A stretch of 64,000 nt of DNA from Streptomyces albogriseolus (GCA_014650475.1 BMVA01000006.1:62001-126000); one strand, 5' to 3'; counted from the first letter of the stretch, positions 25,455-34,605 are shown. Program-made: numbers and translations. The notes: a model not told the origin generated them from the letters alone.

Positions 25455-26579
25455 ATGTCCGAACTGCTGCGCGCTCCCGCCGAGATCAAGTACGCCGAGG
25501 AGCTCGACTGGCTGGAGTCGATCGACGACAACCCCAAGCCGTTCTCGTGGCGCCTGTCGCCGAAGATGGTGCGGCTGTTCATCCTCGGCTCCGAGCGGGC
25601 CGACGGACTGGACCGTGAGATCTCGCAGAAGTGGTTCGGCGACCGCAGCTTCGTGGAGCGGTCGATCGTCACCCTCGCCTCCGACCGCGGCCTGCTGCTG
25701 ATCGGCGACCCCGGTACGGGCAAGAGCTGGCTGGCCGAATTGCTGTCGGCTGCGATCTGCCGCAACTCGACCCTGGTCGTCCAGGGCACGGCCGGCACCA
25801 CCGAGGACCACATCAAGTACTCGTGGAACGTGTCGATGGTGATCGCCAAGGGCCAGTCGCGGGAGTCGATGATCCCCTCGCCGATCATGACCGCGATGGA
25901 GACCGGCGCCATCGGCCGTTTCGAGGAACTGACCCGGTCCACGAGCGACGTGCAGGACGCGCTGATCTCGATCCTGTCCGAGAAGTACATCTCCGTTCCC
26001 GAGCTGGAGAGCGGGAGCGGCGACGACAACATCGTCTTCGCCAAGCCGGGCTTCTCCGTCATCGCCACCGCCAACAGCCGCGACCGTGGCGTCAACGACC
26101 TGTCGTCCGCGCTGAAGCGCCGCTTCAACTTCGTCCGCATCCCGGTGGTGACGAACAAGAAGAGCGAGGCGGAGATCGTCCGCTTCCGCACCGAGGAGCT
26201 GCTGCGCCGGCACTCGATCGACCTGGACGTGCCGCCCACACTGCTCGACGTGCTGCTGCAGAGCTTCGCCGATCTGCGCGCCTCCGCCGCTGCGGCCGGC
26301 AGCGACGACGAGAAGCTGGAGTCCGCGCTCTCGACGGCCGAGCAGATCGGCGTCCTGGAGGACGCGGTGCTGCACAGCAACTTCTTCGGTGAGCGCGCCC
26401 TGACCGCCCGCACCCTGGCGTCCTCGCTGGTCGGCTCGCTGACCCGGCGGGAGCCGGAGGACCTGGCCATACTCAACAAGTATCTGCACGGGGTCGTCGA
26501 GCCCCGCAGCAAGGAAGAGGGCGGGGCGTGGCCCGAGTTCCTCGAGGGCGGCCGCGACGCGATCGCCACCCTGTCGTGA
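25455..26579 (+). CDS. MoxR-family AAA+ ATPase, fourth gene of MoxR-vWA operon
   Basis: The 374-residue AAA+ ATPase has Walker A G84-DPGTGKS, a probable Walker B region around AIGRFEELTRS, sensor-1-like FSVIATANSRDRGVNDLSSALKRRF, and a C-terminal lid. MoxR ATPases act as chaperones that load or remodel partners, usually through a vWA protein that is encoded just upstream here. The start ATG follows a weak GGCTCATCCCTC leader. The stop overlaps the GTG of the DUF5682-like gene by four bases. Confidence 0.88.
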   Translation: MSELLRAPAEIKYAEELDWLESIDDNPKPFSWRLSPKMVRLFILGSERADGLDREISQKWFGDRSFVERSIVTLASDRGLLLIGDPGTGKSWLAELLSAAICRNSTLVVQGTAGTTEDHIKYSWNVSMVIAKGQSRESMIPSPIMTAMETGAIGRFEELTRSTSDVQDALISILSEKYISVPELESGSGDDNIVFAKPGFSVIATANSRDRGVNDLSSALKRRFNFVRIPVVTNKKSEAEIVRFRTEELLRRHSIDLDVPPTLLDVLLQSFADLRASAAAAGSDDEKLESALSTAEQIGVLEDAVLHSNFFGERALTARTLASSLVGSLTRREPEDLAILNKYLHGVVEPRSKEEGGAWPEFLEGGRDAIATLS

Positions 26580-29518
26580 GCGGGCCCCGGGCGAGCGGTG
26601 TGTTCACCGCGCTGCGTACGCAACTTCAGGGGGCCGCGACCGAGTTCGCGGGCGGGCCCGACGCACTGGAGGGCATCCTCCTCGGCATGGTGGACGACGT
26701 CGACCGGGCGGTGCGGGAGCCGCTGGAGATCTTCCCGGTCTGCCACCACTCCCCCGCATCCGCCCTGGCGATGGCCCGCCGCCTGCGGGAGAAGCAGCCG
26801 AAGGTGGTGTACCTGGAACTGTGCGAGGACATGGCGCCGCTGCTGACCGAGCTGCGCAACTGCCGGCTTCCCGTGGCGGTGCAGGCGTTCGCCGGTGACA
26901 TCGACGGCTTCCCGCAGGAGTGGGCGCCGCTGTCGGTGGTCGCGCCGATCACGGAGGCGTCCGCGGAGTACCAGGCGATCGCCTATGCCCTGGACACGCC
27001 GGGCGTGGAACTGGTCCTGGTCGACCGCTCCTCCGACCACGTCTTCCAGTGGAACGACACCGCTCAGACGGACGACGCTTCCGCGGGGGCGGAGGAGGCG
27101 CCGAAGTCCGAGGAGGCGGCGCTGCACGGCGAGGCGGTCGGCGTCGAGATCGGCGACCTGCGCCCCCGCTTCGCCGAGCTGGAGGAGCATCTGCTGCGCC
27201 ACGGCAAGGTGCGGCACTGGTCGGAGTGGTGGCACCAGTACGTCGAGGTCCCGCTCGGGGACAGCGACCACGACACCTACCGCCAGGTGATGTTCCTCAT
27301 CGGCAGCCTGTTCCGGCGGCTCGCGCCGGGCGACGGCGACCGGGTCCGGGTGGACGAGGACCGCGAACGCTACATGTGGACGCGGATGCGCGAGCACATG
27401 GCGGTGACAGGCACGGACCCGGAGGACTGCCTGTACGTGTGCGGGGCGTTCCACGCGGCGAGCCGGGTGGAGGAGTTCGGCGTGGACGGACGTTCGAGCT
27501 CGTTCACCATCTCGCCGCGCACGGCGACCACGTGGCAGTACGGGCTGATCCCGTCGAGTCACGCGGCGATCGAGGTGCAGTTCGGCCTGGCGCCCGGCTC
27601 GGTGTCGATCGCGGCGACGCAGTGGCAGAAGAGCCTGAAACGCACGCGGGTGCGGCCGTACCGGCTGGAGGGCCAGGCGGGGGCGCGCACGTCCCGCGCG
27701 AAGAAGGCGCTGCCGGCCGCCGCACCGGCCGCCCCACAGCCCGCCACGGACCGGCTGTCCGGGTTCCTCCAGCAGCCGCCCGTGCTGGACGGCCTGGACG
27801 AGGCGGAGCTGCTCGGCTGGTCCGTGGACATCGTGCGGGCGGCCCGCCGCAACGGCTATCTGGCCTCCACCGCGGACGCCATCGCCGTGTTCGAGACGTC
27901 GATCCTGCTCGCGGGGATGCGGGACCGGGCCAGACCGACGCCGTACGACTTCCAGGACGCGGCGGTCACCTGCATCGAGAAGGACCGGGTGCCCGGGCGG
28001 CGGGACGTGCGGCGGCTCGTCGAGATCATGATGGGGGGCGACCGGATCGGTCAGGTGGGTTACGAGGCTCTGCCGCCGCTCGCCCGTGACGTGTACGACC
28101 GGCTGGAGCCGCTGGGGCTGAAGCTGCAACAGCGCGGTGTGCAGCGGGCCCTGCTGGACATAGCGGGCCGGCCGGAGCTGGCGGCGTGCTCGGACGTGCT
28201 GTGGATGCTGCGGCGCCTGATGCCGGCGGCCGCGGCTCGCCCGATCATGGGTGAGCGGCGGCTCGGCGAGCGGTCGATCCAGGAGTCCTGGGACCTGGCC
28301 CTCGGCACCCATCAGCGTGCGCTGATCGAGCTCGGCTACGAGGGCGTCAGCATCGAGCAGGTGCTGGAGCAGCGGCTGCGGCGCGAGGCGTACGGTCCGC
28401 GGGCGACCACGGCGGGCGTGCTGGCAGCCGTCGAGGACGCCCTGCTGTACCTGCGCAGCGGGCGACTGGCGGACGAACTGGGCACGCACGCGCTGAAGGT
28501 GCTGTCCGCGGAACGCACGGTCGACGGGGCGCCCGAGGTGCTGCGCCGGGCGCGGACGCTGCTGGCGTACTACCGCACGAGCCGGCCGGAACTGCCGGCG
28601 TGGATCGAGTCCTTCGTGAAGGCGGGGTACGCGCACTACTGCACGCTGCTGCCGACGGCGTTCCGGGACGAGGACGCGACGGTGGGACAGGTCGCGGCGA
28701 TGCTGGGCTTCCTGTTCAGCATGGAGAGCCTGGCGCTGTCGCTGGGCTGCGACCGTACGCAGCTGGAGCTGGCGGTGGCCCAGTCGCACCCGGAGGATCC
28801 GTCGAAGACGGCTCTGCTGTGGGCGGCGCAGGTGCAGCTCGGCACGTTGTCGCGCGCCGAACTGCGCGACCGGTGCGACGCGTTGCTGGACAACCCGCTG
28901 GTGGTGCCCTCCTACCCGCGCTACCTCAACGGTTTCGTCCACGCGCTGGAGCCGGTGCCGGGGCTGGCGGACGTGGTGGTGGAGGCGGTGTCCAAGGCGT
29001 TCGGCCGCCTGCCGGACACGGTGCTGCTGCCGTGGCTGCCGCTGCTGATCACCACCCTGCGCAAGGGCGCGGCGGACCTGGCGCCGCTGCTGATCCGCGA
29101 GGCGGGGCGCGTCTTCCCCGGCCGGCTGCCGGCGCTGGACACGTGGGTGCCGCCGTGGCGGATGCCGCAACTGGAGGACCCGTTCGCGGCCTCCCGCTCC
29201 CGGCACACGGCCACCGCCGCCGTCCCGGCCCCCCGGGGCGCCGCGCTGCTCGCCGCCCATCCGGCGGCGTGCGACGCGGTGGCGGAGCTGCTGGGCTGCG
29301 AGGACGGCTGGCAGCAGGGCACGTCAGCACTGCCGCCGGGCGGGTCGGGCGCGGCGCTGCTGGCCGCGTATCCGGCGGCGTGTGAGGCGGTGGCGGGGCT
29401 GCTGGGGTGCGGTGAGGGCTGGGCGCCGGCCGTCGGCACCGGTTCGCCGGGTGCGGCCCTGACGACGACGCACCCGGCCGCGGCCGAGGCGCTGGAGGCG
29501 CTGCTCTCGCGCGCATGA
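26576..29518 (+). CDS. DUF5682-like protein, last gene of MoxR-vWA operon
   Basis: The 980-residue protein resembles the DUF5682 family that accompanies vWA-MoxR operons. Residues ~50-300 look like the EreA/ChaN/TraB hydrolase fold: H57-H58 in PVCHHSPAS, E81 in VVYLELCED, and H293 in CGAFHAAS occupy expected metal or catalytic positions. The rest is largely helical. The last ~95 residues contain three repeats (starts at 888, 925 and 959) of a GAALLAAHPAACDAV-type unit. GTG 26576 overlaps the ATPase stop codon. As the largest and only enzyme-like non-ATPase member, it is the likely effector. Activity is unproven. Confidence 0.8.
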   Translation: MSGPRASGVFTALRTQLQGAATEFAGGPDALEGILLGMVDDVDRAVREPLEIFPVCHHSPASALAMARRLREKQPKVVYLELCEDMAPLLTELRNCRLPVAVQAFAGDIDGFPQEWAPLSVVAPITEASAEYQAIAYALDTPGVELVLVDRSSDHVFQWNDTAQTDDASAGAEEAPKSEEAALHGEAVGVEIGDLRPRFAELEEHLLRHGKVRHWSEWWHQYVEVPLGDSDHDTYRQVMFLIGSLFRRLAPGDGDRVRVDEDRERYMWTRMREHMAVTGTDPEDCLYVCGAFHAASRVEEFGVDGRSSSFTISPRTATTWQYGLIPSSHAAIEVQFGLAPGSVSIAATQWQKSLKRTRVRPYRLEGQAGARTSRAKKALPAAAPAAPQPATDRLSGFLQQPPVLDGLDEAELLGWSVDIVRAARRNGYLASTADAIAVFETSILLAGMRDRARPTPYDFQDAAVTCIEKDRVPGRRDVRRLVEIMMGGDRIGQVGYEALPPLARDVYDRLEPLGLKLQQRGVQRALLDIAGRPELAACSDVLWMLRRLMPAAAARPIMGERRLGERSIQESWDLALGTHQRALIELGYEGVSIEQVLEQRLRREAYGPRATTAGVLAAVEDALLYLRSGRLADELGTHALKVLSAERTVDGAPEVLRRARTLLAYYRTSRPELPAWIESFVKAGYAHYCTLLPTAFRDEDATVGQVAAMLGFLFSMESLALSLGCDRTQLELAVAQSHPEDPSKTALLWAAQVQLGTLSRAELRDRCDALLDNPLVVPSYPRYLNGFVHALEPVPGLADVVVEAVSKAFGRLPDTVLLPWLPLLITTLRKGAADLAPLLIREAGRVFPGRLPALDTWVPPWRMPQLEDPFAASRSRHTATAAVPAPRGAALLAAHPAACDAVAELLGCEDGWQQGTSALPPGGSGAALLAAYPAACEAVAGLLGCGEGWAPAVGTGSPGAALTTTHPAAAEALEALLSRA

Positions 29519-29525
29519 CGGACAG

Positions 29526-29557
29526 CGGTCGGACACAGGGTCACCGGTGTCCGACCG
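29526..29557 (+). terminator. Hairpin terminator of MoxR-vWA operon
   Basis: CGGTCGGACAC (29526-29536) pairs perfectly with GTGTCCGACCG (29547-29557) across a 10-nt loop, beginning seven bases after the operon's last stop codon. Confidence 0.7.
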
Positions 29558-29938
29558 TTGAGGCCGGCGTCGTGTCGCAGCGCCCGACGGGCCTCGGCGG
29601 TGCGCGACCGTCACGCGCCCAGAGCCGTCGTCGGGCGAACGGGCGGATGAGTACGCCGAACCCTCGCGAACTGGGGTGGAGGGGAGCCCGAGGACGTCGC
29701 GGTCCTCGACGTGGGCGGTGCCGTCGTTCAGAGGGCCTAGGGTGCCCGCGCGAAGTGCACCCGCGACCTCGCACAGGAGTCCTCCTCAGCGACCGGTGCC
29801 CGCCGGGAGGTGCCCGCGTCCACCGTGAACATCAAGGCCGGCGAAAACGGCCGCATGCCGCGGTTGCAGCCGAGGGCTGGCCGCGGGTCAGGATGTGTTC
29901 CTGCGCCGACCCTGCGGCGGTCAGGTGTGGACGCATGC
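29558..29938. other. Intergenic between convergent genes, nothing seen
   Basis: This stretch lies between the operon terminator and the Kelch gene stop. The frames here are Arg/Pro-rich and not protein-like, and there is no tRNA, strong repeat or second hairpin. Confidence 0.4.
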
Positions 29939-31003
29939 TCAGCGGCGAGCGGGACAGTAGGCGTCGTTGGTTTCCACCGGGGCGCCGCCTCCCCGGACTC
30001 CGCCACCGGGGATGTGGATGGTTCCGCGCACGGCGACGGCCGCCGTGCCGTGGCGTGGCACAGGCATGGGGGCCAGCCGCTCCCAGCGGTCGCGCAGGGT
30101 GTCGTACGCCTCGGTCTCGTCGAAGACCGTGTTCGGGCTGGTGCCGTCGTGCCGGCCCTCGCCCCCGAACGTGTAGATCCTCCTCCCCACGGCCGCGGCG
30201 GCGATGCCGCCGCGGGCGGTGGGCATCGGTGCCCGCTCGGTCCAGCGGCGGGCTCCGTGCTCCCACGCGTAGACGGTGTCCCGCACGTTCACCTGCCCCC
30301 GGTCCCGGCCGCCGAGCACATAGAATGTCTCGCCGACGACGGCCCCGCCCACGTGGTCGCGGGCCTCCGGCAGCGCGGGCAGCTCCTCCCACCGGCCGGT
30401 CACCACGTCGTACGCCGACACGGTGGCCACCGTGTCCTGGAGACCGCCCGCGCCCGGCACGAGGACACGCATACCGCCGGCCAGGAGGATCCTCCTTCCG
30501 CTCACGCCCATTGCGGCGCTTCCCCGCTCGACGCCCCGGGGCATCGGAGGCAGCCGCCGCCACCGGTCAGCGCGCGGGAAGTAGACGAAGCAGTCGCGCA
30601 GGGCCTGCCACTCCGATCCGCCCGACAGCCCTCCGAGGACATAGATCCGGTCGTGGACCACAGCGACATTGGGATGGTTCATGGCAACGGGCAGCGGCGC
30701 CGCCGTCGACCAGGTGTCGCGGCGCGTGTCGTAGACGTCGACCTGTCCGGTGGTGGCGACGCCGCCGGCCCCGTCGTGGACGATGCCACCGATGACGTAG
30801 ACGTCGTCGCCGACAGCGGCGACGCTGTGCTCCTGCCGGGGGCCGCTCGCGATCGGCGCCAGCGGCCGCCACCCTTGGCCGTAGTTTCCCGGTATCGGCC
30901 GCGAGCCGCCGGGGTCCGTGGGGTGGTCGGGGTGCGCGTGGGCCTGGGCGGCCGGGGTGACCGCCAGGGCCGCGCCGAGAAGCAGGACTGTTCTCCGCTG
31001 CAT
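29939..31003 (-). CDS. Secreted Kelch-repeat beta-propeller protein
   Basis: The 354-residue protein has a Sec (possibly Tat-like, QRRT) signal at residues 1-21, then six Kelch units of about 47 residues. Each has the pattern of small hydrophobic strands ending in GG (VYVIGGI, IYVLGGL, ILLAGGM, FYVLGGR, IYTFGGE, IHIPGGG) followed by a YD and W pair. This folds into a six-bladed propeller that binds proteins or sugars outside the cell. ATG 31003 has AAGGAG eight bases upstream. An upstream in-frame start lacks one. No enzyme partner is adjacent and the ligand is unknown. Confidence 0.85.
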   Translation of the reverse strand: MQRRTVLLLGAALAVTPAAQAHAHPDHPTDPGGSRPIPGNYGQGWRPLAPIASGPRQEHSVAAVGDDVYVIGGIVHDGAGGVATTGQVDVYDTRRDTWSTAAPLPVAMNHPNVAVVHDRIYVLGGLSGGSEWQALRDCFVYFPRADRWRRLPPMPRGVERGSAAMGVSGRRILLAGGMRVLVPGAGGLQDTVATVSAYDVVTGRWEELPALPEARDHVGGAVVGETFYVLGGRDRGQVNVRDTVYAWEHGARRWTERAPMPTARGGIAAAAVGRRIYTFGGEGRHDGTSPNTVFDETEAYDTLRDRWERLAPMPVPRHGTAAVAVRGTIHIPGGGVRGGGAPVETNDAYCPARR

Positions 31004-31126
31004 GAGGAACTCCTTGTCGTGCGACCTGGTCGAGCGCGGGAAGCAAGGGGCTTCGGCCCGTTCAGGATTTCTGTGCCGCGGCAGGAGAACCAGGGGACGT
31101 CGTCCCACGTTTCGGCCGGTTCCGGG

Positions 31127-31996
31127 TCAGGACGTGGACTCGACGACGTCCTGCGTGCCGAGGACCGCGAGCAGATCGAGCAGGTCCGCGCTGTCGGTGC
31201 CCAGCGCGGGGGTGAACCACAGCAGACGCTGCCGGCCGTCCTCGCTGAACAGGTTGAGGCAGTTGACCTCGACGACCCCGAGGGCGGGGTGTCGGATCCG
31301 CTTCCGGTCGTCGCGGCGGAACGCCACGTCGTGGTCGGCCCAGAGGGCGGCGAACTCGGGCGAGGCGTGCAGCAGGGTGCGGATCATCGTTGTGGCCTCG
31401 GTGTCCTTGGCGTCCCTGCGGGCGGCGGCCGCGCGCAGGTCGGCGACGAACGCCCGGGACTGGGTCGCGTGGTCGGCCTCGGGGTACAGGCGGCGCGCGT
31501 CGGGTTCGGTGAACCACCGGTGGACGAAGCTGGCGCGGGGCCCGCGAAATCCCGACTGGTCGCCGAGCAACGCCACCGCGAGCGGGTTCTGCACCAGCGT
31601 GACGTGGAGGTCGGTGATGACCTGCGCGGGTGTGGACGGCATCCGCTGGAGCAGGTCGAGCATGCCGGGGTGGACGTGCGAGGCGGCGGTGCCCGGGGCG
31701 GGCACGGGGCGGTCCGCCAAGCGGTAGAGGTAGTCGCGCTCGTCGGCGGTCAGCCGCAGTGCCCGGGCCAGAGCGGCGATCATCTGTTCGGAGGGCTGGG
31801 AGCCCGCCCCGCGCTCGAGCTCGTTGTAGTAGTCCACCGATGCCCCGGCGAGCTGCGCCACCTCCTCCCGGCGCAGCCCGGGTACCCGGCGCCGCGGACC
31901 AGCGGGGAGACCGACGTCGGCCGGCCGGATGCGGCTTCGCCGCGACCGCAGGAACGTCCCGAGCTCGGTGTACTTGGCAGAACCCATGTGCACCAT
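31127..31996 (-). CDS. XRE-family regulator with MmyB-like ligand-binding domain
   Basis: The 289-residue regulator has an N-terminal Cro/XRE helix-turn-helix at residues ~12-85 (VPGLRREEVAQLAGASVDYYNELERG is the family hallmark). The C-terminal MmyB-like domain, ~105-280, is a PAS-like fold proposed to bind fatty acids or other small ligands. Such regulators typically control a divergent SDR oxidoreductase, as here. A 21-bp palindrome lies between the two genes. Start is ATG 31996 or, nine bases later, 31987; neither has a clear ribosome binding site. Confidence 0.87.
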   Translation of the reverse strand: MVHMGSAKYTELGTFLRSRRSRIRPADVGLPAGPRRRVPGLRREEVAQLAGASVDYYNELERGAGSQPSEQMIAALARALRLTADERDYLYRLADRPVPAPGTAASHVHPGMLDLLQRMPSTPAQVITDLHVTLVQNPLAVALLGDQSGFRGPRASFVHRWFTEPDARRLYPEADHATQSRAFVADLRAAAARRDAKDTEATTMIRTLLHASPEFAALWADHDVAFRRDDRKRIRHPALGVVEVNCLNLFSEDGRQRLLWFTPALGTDSADLLDLLAVLGTQDVVESTS

Positions 31997-32020
31997 TCTG
32001 TGCCCGGCCGGGGCGCCGAC

Positions 32021-32041
32021 CCAGGGGATGGCATCCCCTGG
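32021..32041. promoter_or_regulatory. 21-bp palindrome, probable operator
   Basis: CCAGGGGATG and CATCCCCTGG are perfect 10-bp inverted arms around one central base, located between the XRE/MmyB regulator and the SDR gene, 33 bp before the SDR start codon. Confidence 0.65.
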
Positions 32042-32073
32042 TTGTGCCGGCCGCCACCGCGCACCGTGGAGGC

Positions 32074-32835
32074 ATGACTACCAGCGACCTCCTTCACACA
32101 CCGGCACCCGAGCGGGTTGCCGTCGTCACCGGCGGATCGCGTGGCATCGGCCGCGCGGTGTCGCTCCAGCTGGCCCGCGACGGTCTGGCGGTGGTGGTGA
32201 ACTACACCAGGGACGTGGCCTCGGCCGAGGAGACCGTGAAGGCGATCACCGCCGACGGCGGGAGGGCGATCGCCGTGCGGGCGGACGTGGCGGACGAGCA
32301 CGCGGTCGCCGCGCTGTTCGACCGGGCGGAGCGGGAGTTCGGCGGCGTGGACGTCGTGGTCAACGCCGCCGGCCGCCTCGCCCTGTCGCCCGTCGCCGAC
32401 CTCGACCTGTCGGCCCTCGACGAGATGCACCGCACCAATATCCGCGGCGCCTTCGTGGTGGCCCAGCAGGCCGCTCGGCGGCTGCGGCCCGGCGGCTCCT
32501 TCCTGGGCGTGTCGACCTCCGTGGTCGGAACGCAGTTCCCCGCTTACAGCGCGTACGTGGCGAGCAAGGCCGCCGTCGAGTCGATGACCCTGATCCTCGC
32601 CCGCGAGCTGCGCGGCCGGGACATCACGGTGAACACCGTCGCCCCCGGCCCCACAGCCACCGACCTGTTCCTCGACGGCAAAACGCCGGAGGAGATCGAG
32701 CGGCTCGCCAAGACCCCGCCGCTGGAGCGGCTGGGCACACCCGAGGACATCGCCCGGGTCGCCGCCTTCCTCACCGGCCCGGCGGGGCACTGGGTGAACG
32801 GCCAGGTCCTGCGGGCCAACGGCGGAATGGTGTGA
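32074..32835 (+). CDS. SDR family oxidoreductase
   Basis: The 253-residue classical short-chain dehydrogenase/reductase has the Rossmann motif TGGSRGIGR near residues 19-27, an NAAG motif, catalytic Ser in GVSTSVVG, the YxxxK pair in AYVASKAAVES, and the PGPTATDLF loop that binds NAD(P). It reduces or oxidises a small carbonyl or alcohol substrate that cannot be named. GTGGAGG lies four bases before ATG 32074. It is divergent from the MmyB-type regulator and followed by a tautomerase gene 116 bp downstream, so a small catabolic or detoxification unit is likely. Confidence 0.9.
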   Translation: MTTSDLLHTPAPERVAVVTGGSRGIGRAVSLQLARDGLAVVVNYTRDVASAEETVKAITADGGRAIAVRADVADEHAVAALFDRAEREFGGVDVVVNAAGRLALSPVADLDLSALDEMHRTNIRGAFVVAQQAARRLRPGGSFLGVSTSVVGTQFPAYSAYVASKAAVESMTLILARELRGRDITVNTVAPGPTATDLFLDGKTPEEIERLAKTPPLERLGTPEDIARVAAFLTGPAGHWVNGQVLRANGGMV

Positions 32836-32951
32836 GCATCCCGCCGGCCGCCCGGCCGGTCACCCGAGACGTGCCGGTCACGCCGGAGACGTCCGTACGG
32901 CGCCCGTATCGCGTCCGCAACTTCCTACAGAACTCTCAAGGAGTACGAGTC

Positions 32952-33161
32952 ATGCCTTTCGCCCACTTCAAGGTCCCCGCGGACACCCTCGACCCCGACG
33001 ACAAGAGGAAGATCGTCGAGCGCACCACCGATCTGTACGCGGAGATCTACGGTGAGCGCGCCCGCGCCACCACCGTGGTGCTCGTCGACGAGGTCGCCGA
33101 CGGCGGCTGGGGCGTGGGCGGTCACGTCCTGACCGCCGCCCTCCTCAACGGCGACGCCTGA
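32952..33161 (+). CDS. Tautomerase family protein (4-oxalocrotonate tautomerase-like)
   Basis: This small 69-residue protein begins Met-Pro, which gives the N-terminal Pro1 catalytic base after Met removal. A beta-strand (FAHFKVPADTL) is followed by a helix (DDKRKIVERTTDLYAEIYG) and a second strand (TTVVLVDEVADGGWGVGG). Size and layout match 4-OT-like tautomerases, which act as hexamers or trimers on enol/keto compounds. AAGGAG lies eight bases before the ATG. It is the downstream partner of the SDR gene, and a hairpin separates it from the convergent GH1 gene. Confidence 0.82.
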   Translation: MPFAHFKVPADTLDPDDKRKIVERTTDLYAEIYGERARATTVVLVDEVADGGWGVGGHVLTAALLNGDA

Positions 33162-33170
33162 CCCGCGGCC

Positions 33171-33211
33171 GTCGGTGGGCGCGGGCGGGGCAGTGCCCGC
33201 GTTCCACCGAC
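33171..33211. terminator. Bidirectional hairpin between convergent genes
   Basis: GTCGGTGG plus GCGGGC (33171-33186) pairs with GCCCGC plus CCACCGAC (33195-33211), with a small internal loop. It lies between the tautomerase stop and the GH1 stop. Confidence 0.65.
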
Positions 33212-33220
33212 GCCGGGACG

Positions 33221-34579
33221 TCACGCCGCCCTGCGCGCCCGCCCCCCATGCCCCCGGATGATGTCCGCGTACCGGTGTCCCGAGCCCTTGATGGTGCGGG
33301 TCTGGGTGGCGTAGTCGACGTGGACCAGGCCGAAGCGCTTGGCGTAGCCGTACGCCCATTCGAAGTTGTCGAGCAGGGACCAGGCGAAGTAGCCGGCCAG
33401 CGGGGCGCCCTTGCGGGCGGCGGAGGCGCAGGCGGCGATGTGCCGGGTGAGGTAGTCCTGGCGCTCCGGGTCGTCGATCGTGCCGTCGGGGCGGACCACG
33501 TCGGGGAAGGCGGAGCCGTTCTCGGTGACGTAGAGGCGGCGGGCGCCGTACTCGTCGGTGAGGCGCAGCAGGAGGTCCTCGATGCCGGTCGGGTCGATCT
33601 CCCAGTCCATGCCGGTGCGCGGCACGCCGTCCCGGCGGACGGGCGCGGCGTGCGGGGCGGGGCCGTCCGGGTCGGCGGCGACCACCTGGGGGAAGTAGTA
33701 GTTGAGGCCGAGCCAGTCGAGCGGGGCCGCGATGGTGTCGAGGTCGCCGGGGCGTTCGGGGAGGTCGACGCCGTAGACCTCGCGCATGTCGGACGGGAAG
33801 CCGCGGCCGTGGACCGGGTCGAGCCACCAGCGGTTGGTGTGGCCGTCCATGCGGACGGCGGCGGCGCGGTCCTCGGGGCTGTCGCTCGCCGGGTGGATGG
33901 TGGACAGGTTGTTGACGATGCCGACCTGGGCGTTCGGGGCGGCGGCGCGGATGGCGCGGGCGGCGAGGCCGTGGCCGAGGAGCAGGTGGTAGGAGGCGCG
34001 GACGGCCGCCGTGAGGTCGGTCCGGCCGGGGGCCATCTTGCCCTCCAGGTGGCCGATCCAGGCGGAGCAGAGGGGTTCGTTGAGGGTGGCCCAGTGGTGG
34101 ACGCGGTCACCGAGGCGTTCGGCGACGGCGGAGGCGTAGGCGGCGAAGTGTTCGGCGGTGTCGCGCTCGGGCCAGCCGCCGCGGTCCTGGAGGGTCTGGG
34201 GCAGGTCCCAGTGGTAGAGGGTGACGGACGGGGTGATGCCGGCGTCGAGGAGTCCGTCGATCAGCCGGTCGTAGAAGGCGAGGCCCTTGGCGTTGACCGG
34301 GCCGTCGCCGCCGGGCACCACGCGCGGCCAGGCGACGGACAGCCGGTAGGCGTTGGCGCCGAGGCGGCGCATCAGGGCGATGTCCTCGCGCCAGCGGTGG
34401 TAGTGGTCGCAGGCCACGTCGCCGTGGTCGTCGTTGTCGATGCGGCCGGGGGTGTGCGAGAAGGTGTCCCAGATCGACGGAGAACGGCCGTCCTCCGCCA
34501 CGGCGCCCTCGATCTGGTAGGCCGAGGTGGCCGTGCCCCACAGGAAGTCGTCGGGGAGGGCGGCGTAGTCGATGGTCAC
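33221..34579 (-). CDS. GH1 beta-glucosidase
   Basis: The 452-residue cytosolic glycoside hydrolase of family 1 has acid/base E168 in TLNEP, nucleophile E353 in VTENGS, and the N-terminal family signature [15 protein letters not shown]. It would cleave beta-glucosides or short beta-1,3-gluco-oligosaccharides imported by the transporter encoded just upstream (26-bp gap, same strand). The GTG at 34579 is chosen for AAAGGA six bases upstream and because family similarity starts there, although the frame stays open much further. Together with GH81 and GH55 it completes a beta-glucan degradation route. Confidence 0.93.
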   Translation of the reverse strand: MTIDYAALPDDFLWGTATSAYQIEGAVAEDGRSPSIWDTFSHTPGRIDNDDHGDVACDHYHRWREDIALMRRLGANAYRLSVAWPRVVPGGDGPVNAKGLAFYDRLIDGLLDAGITPSVTLYHWDLPQTLQDRGGWPERDTAEHFAAYASAVAERLGDRVHHWATLNEPLCSAWIGHLEGKMAPGRTDLTAAVRASYHLLLGHGLAARAIRAAAPNAQVGIVNNLSTIHPASDSPEDRAAAVRMDGHTNRWWLDPVHGRGFPSDMREVYGVDLPERPGDLDTIAAPLDWLGLNYYFPQVVAADPDGPAPHAAPVRRDGVPRTGMDWEIDPTGIEDLLLRLTDEYGARRLYVTENGSAFPDVVRPDGTIDDPERQDYLTRHIAACASAARKGAPLAGYFAWSLLDNFEWAYGYAKRFGLVHVDYATQTRTIKGSGHRYADIIRGHGGRARRAA

Positions 34580-34605
34580 GGAGGTCCTTTCGGTGCGGGG
34601 GGTGG

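Noticed and set aside
25430..29260. Open antisense frame of 1276 codons
   Set aside because: It is the reverse complement of the MoxR/DUF5682 genes, Arg/Gln/His-rich with no domain. In very GC-rich DNA the antisense of a real gene often stays open. The forward genes have clear motifs.
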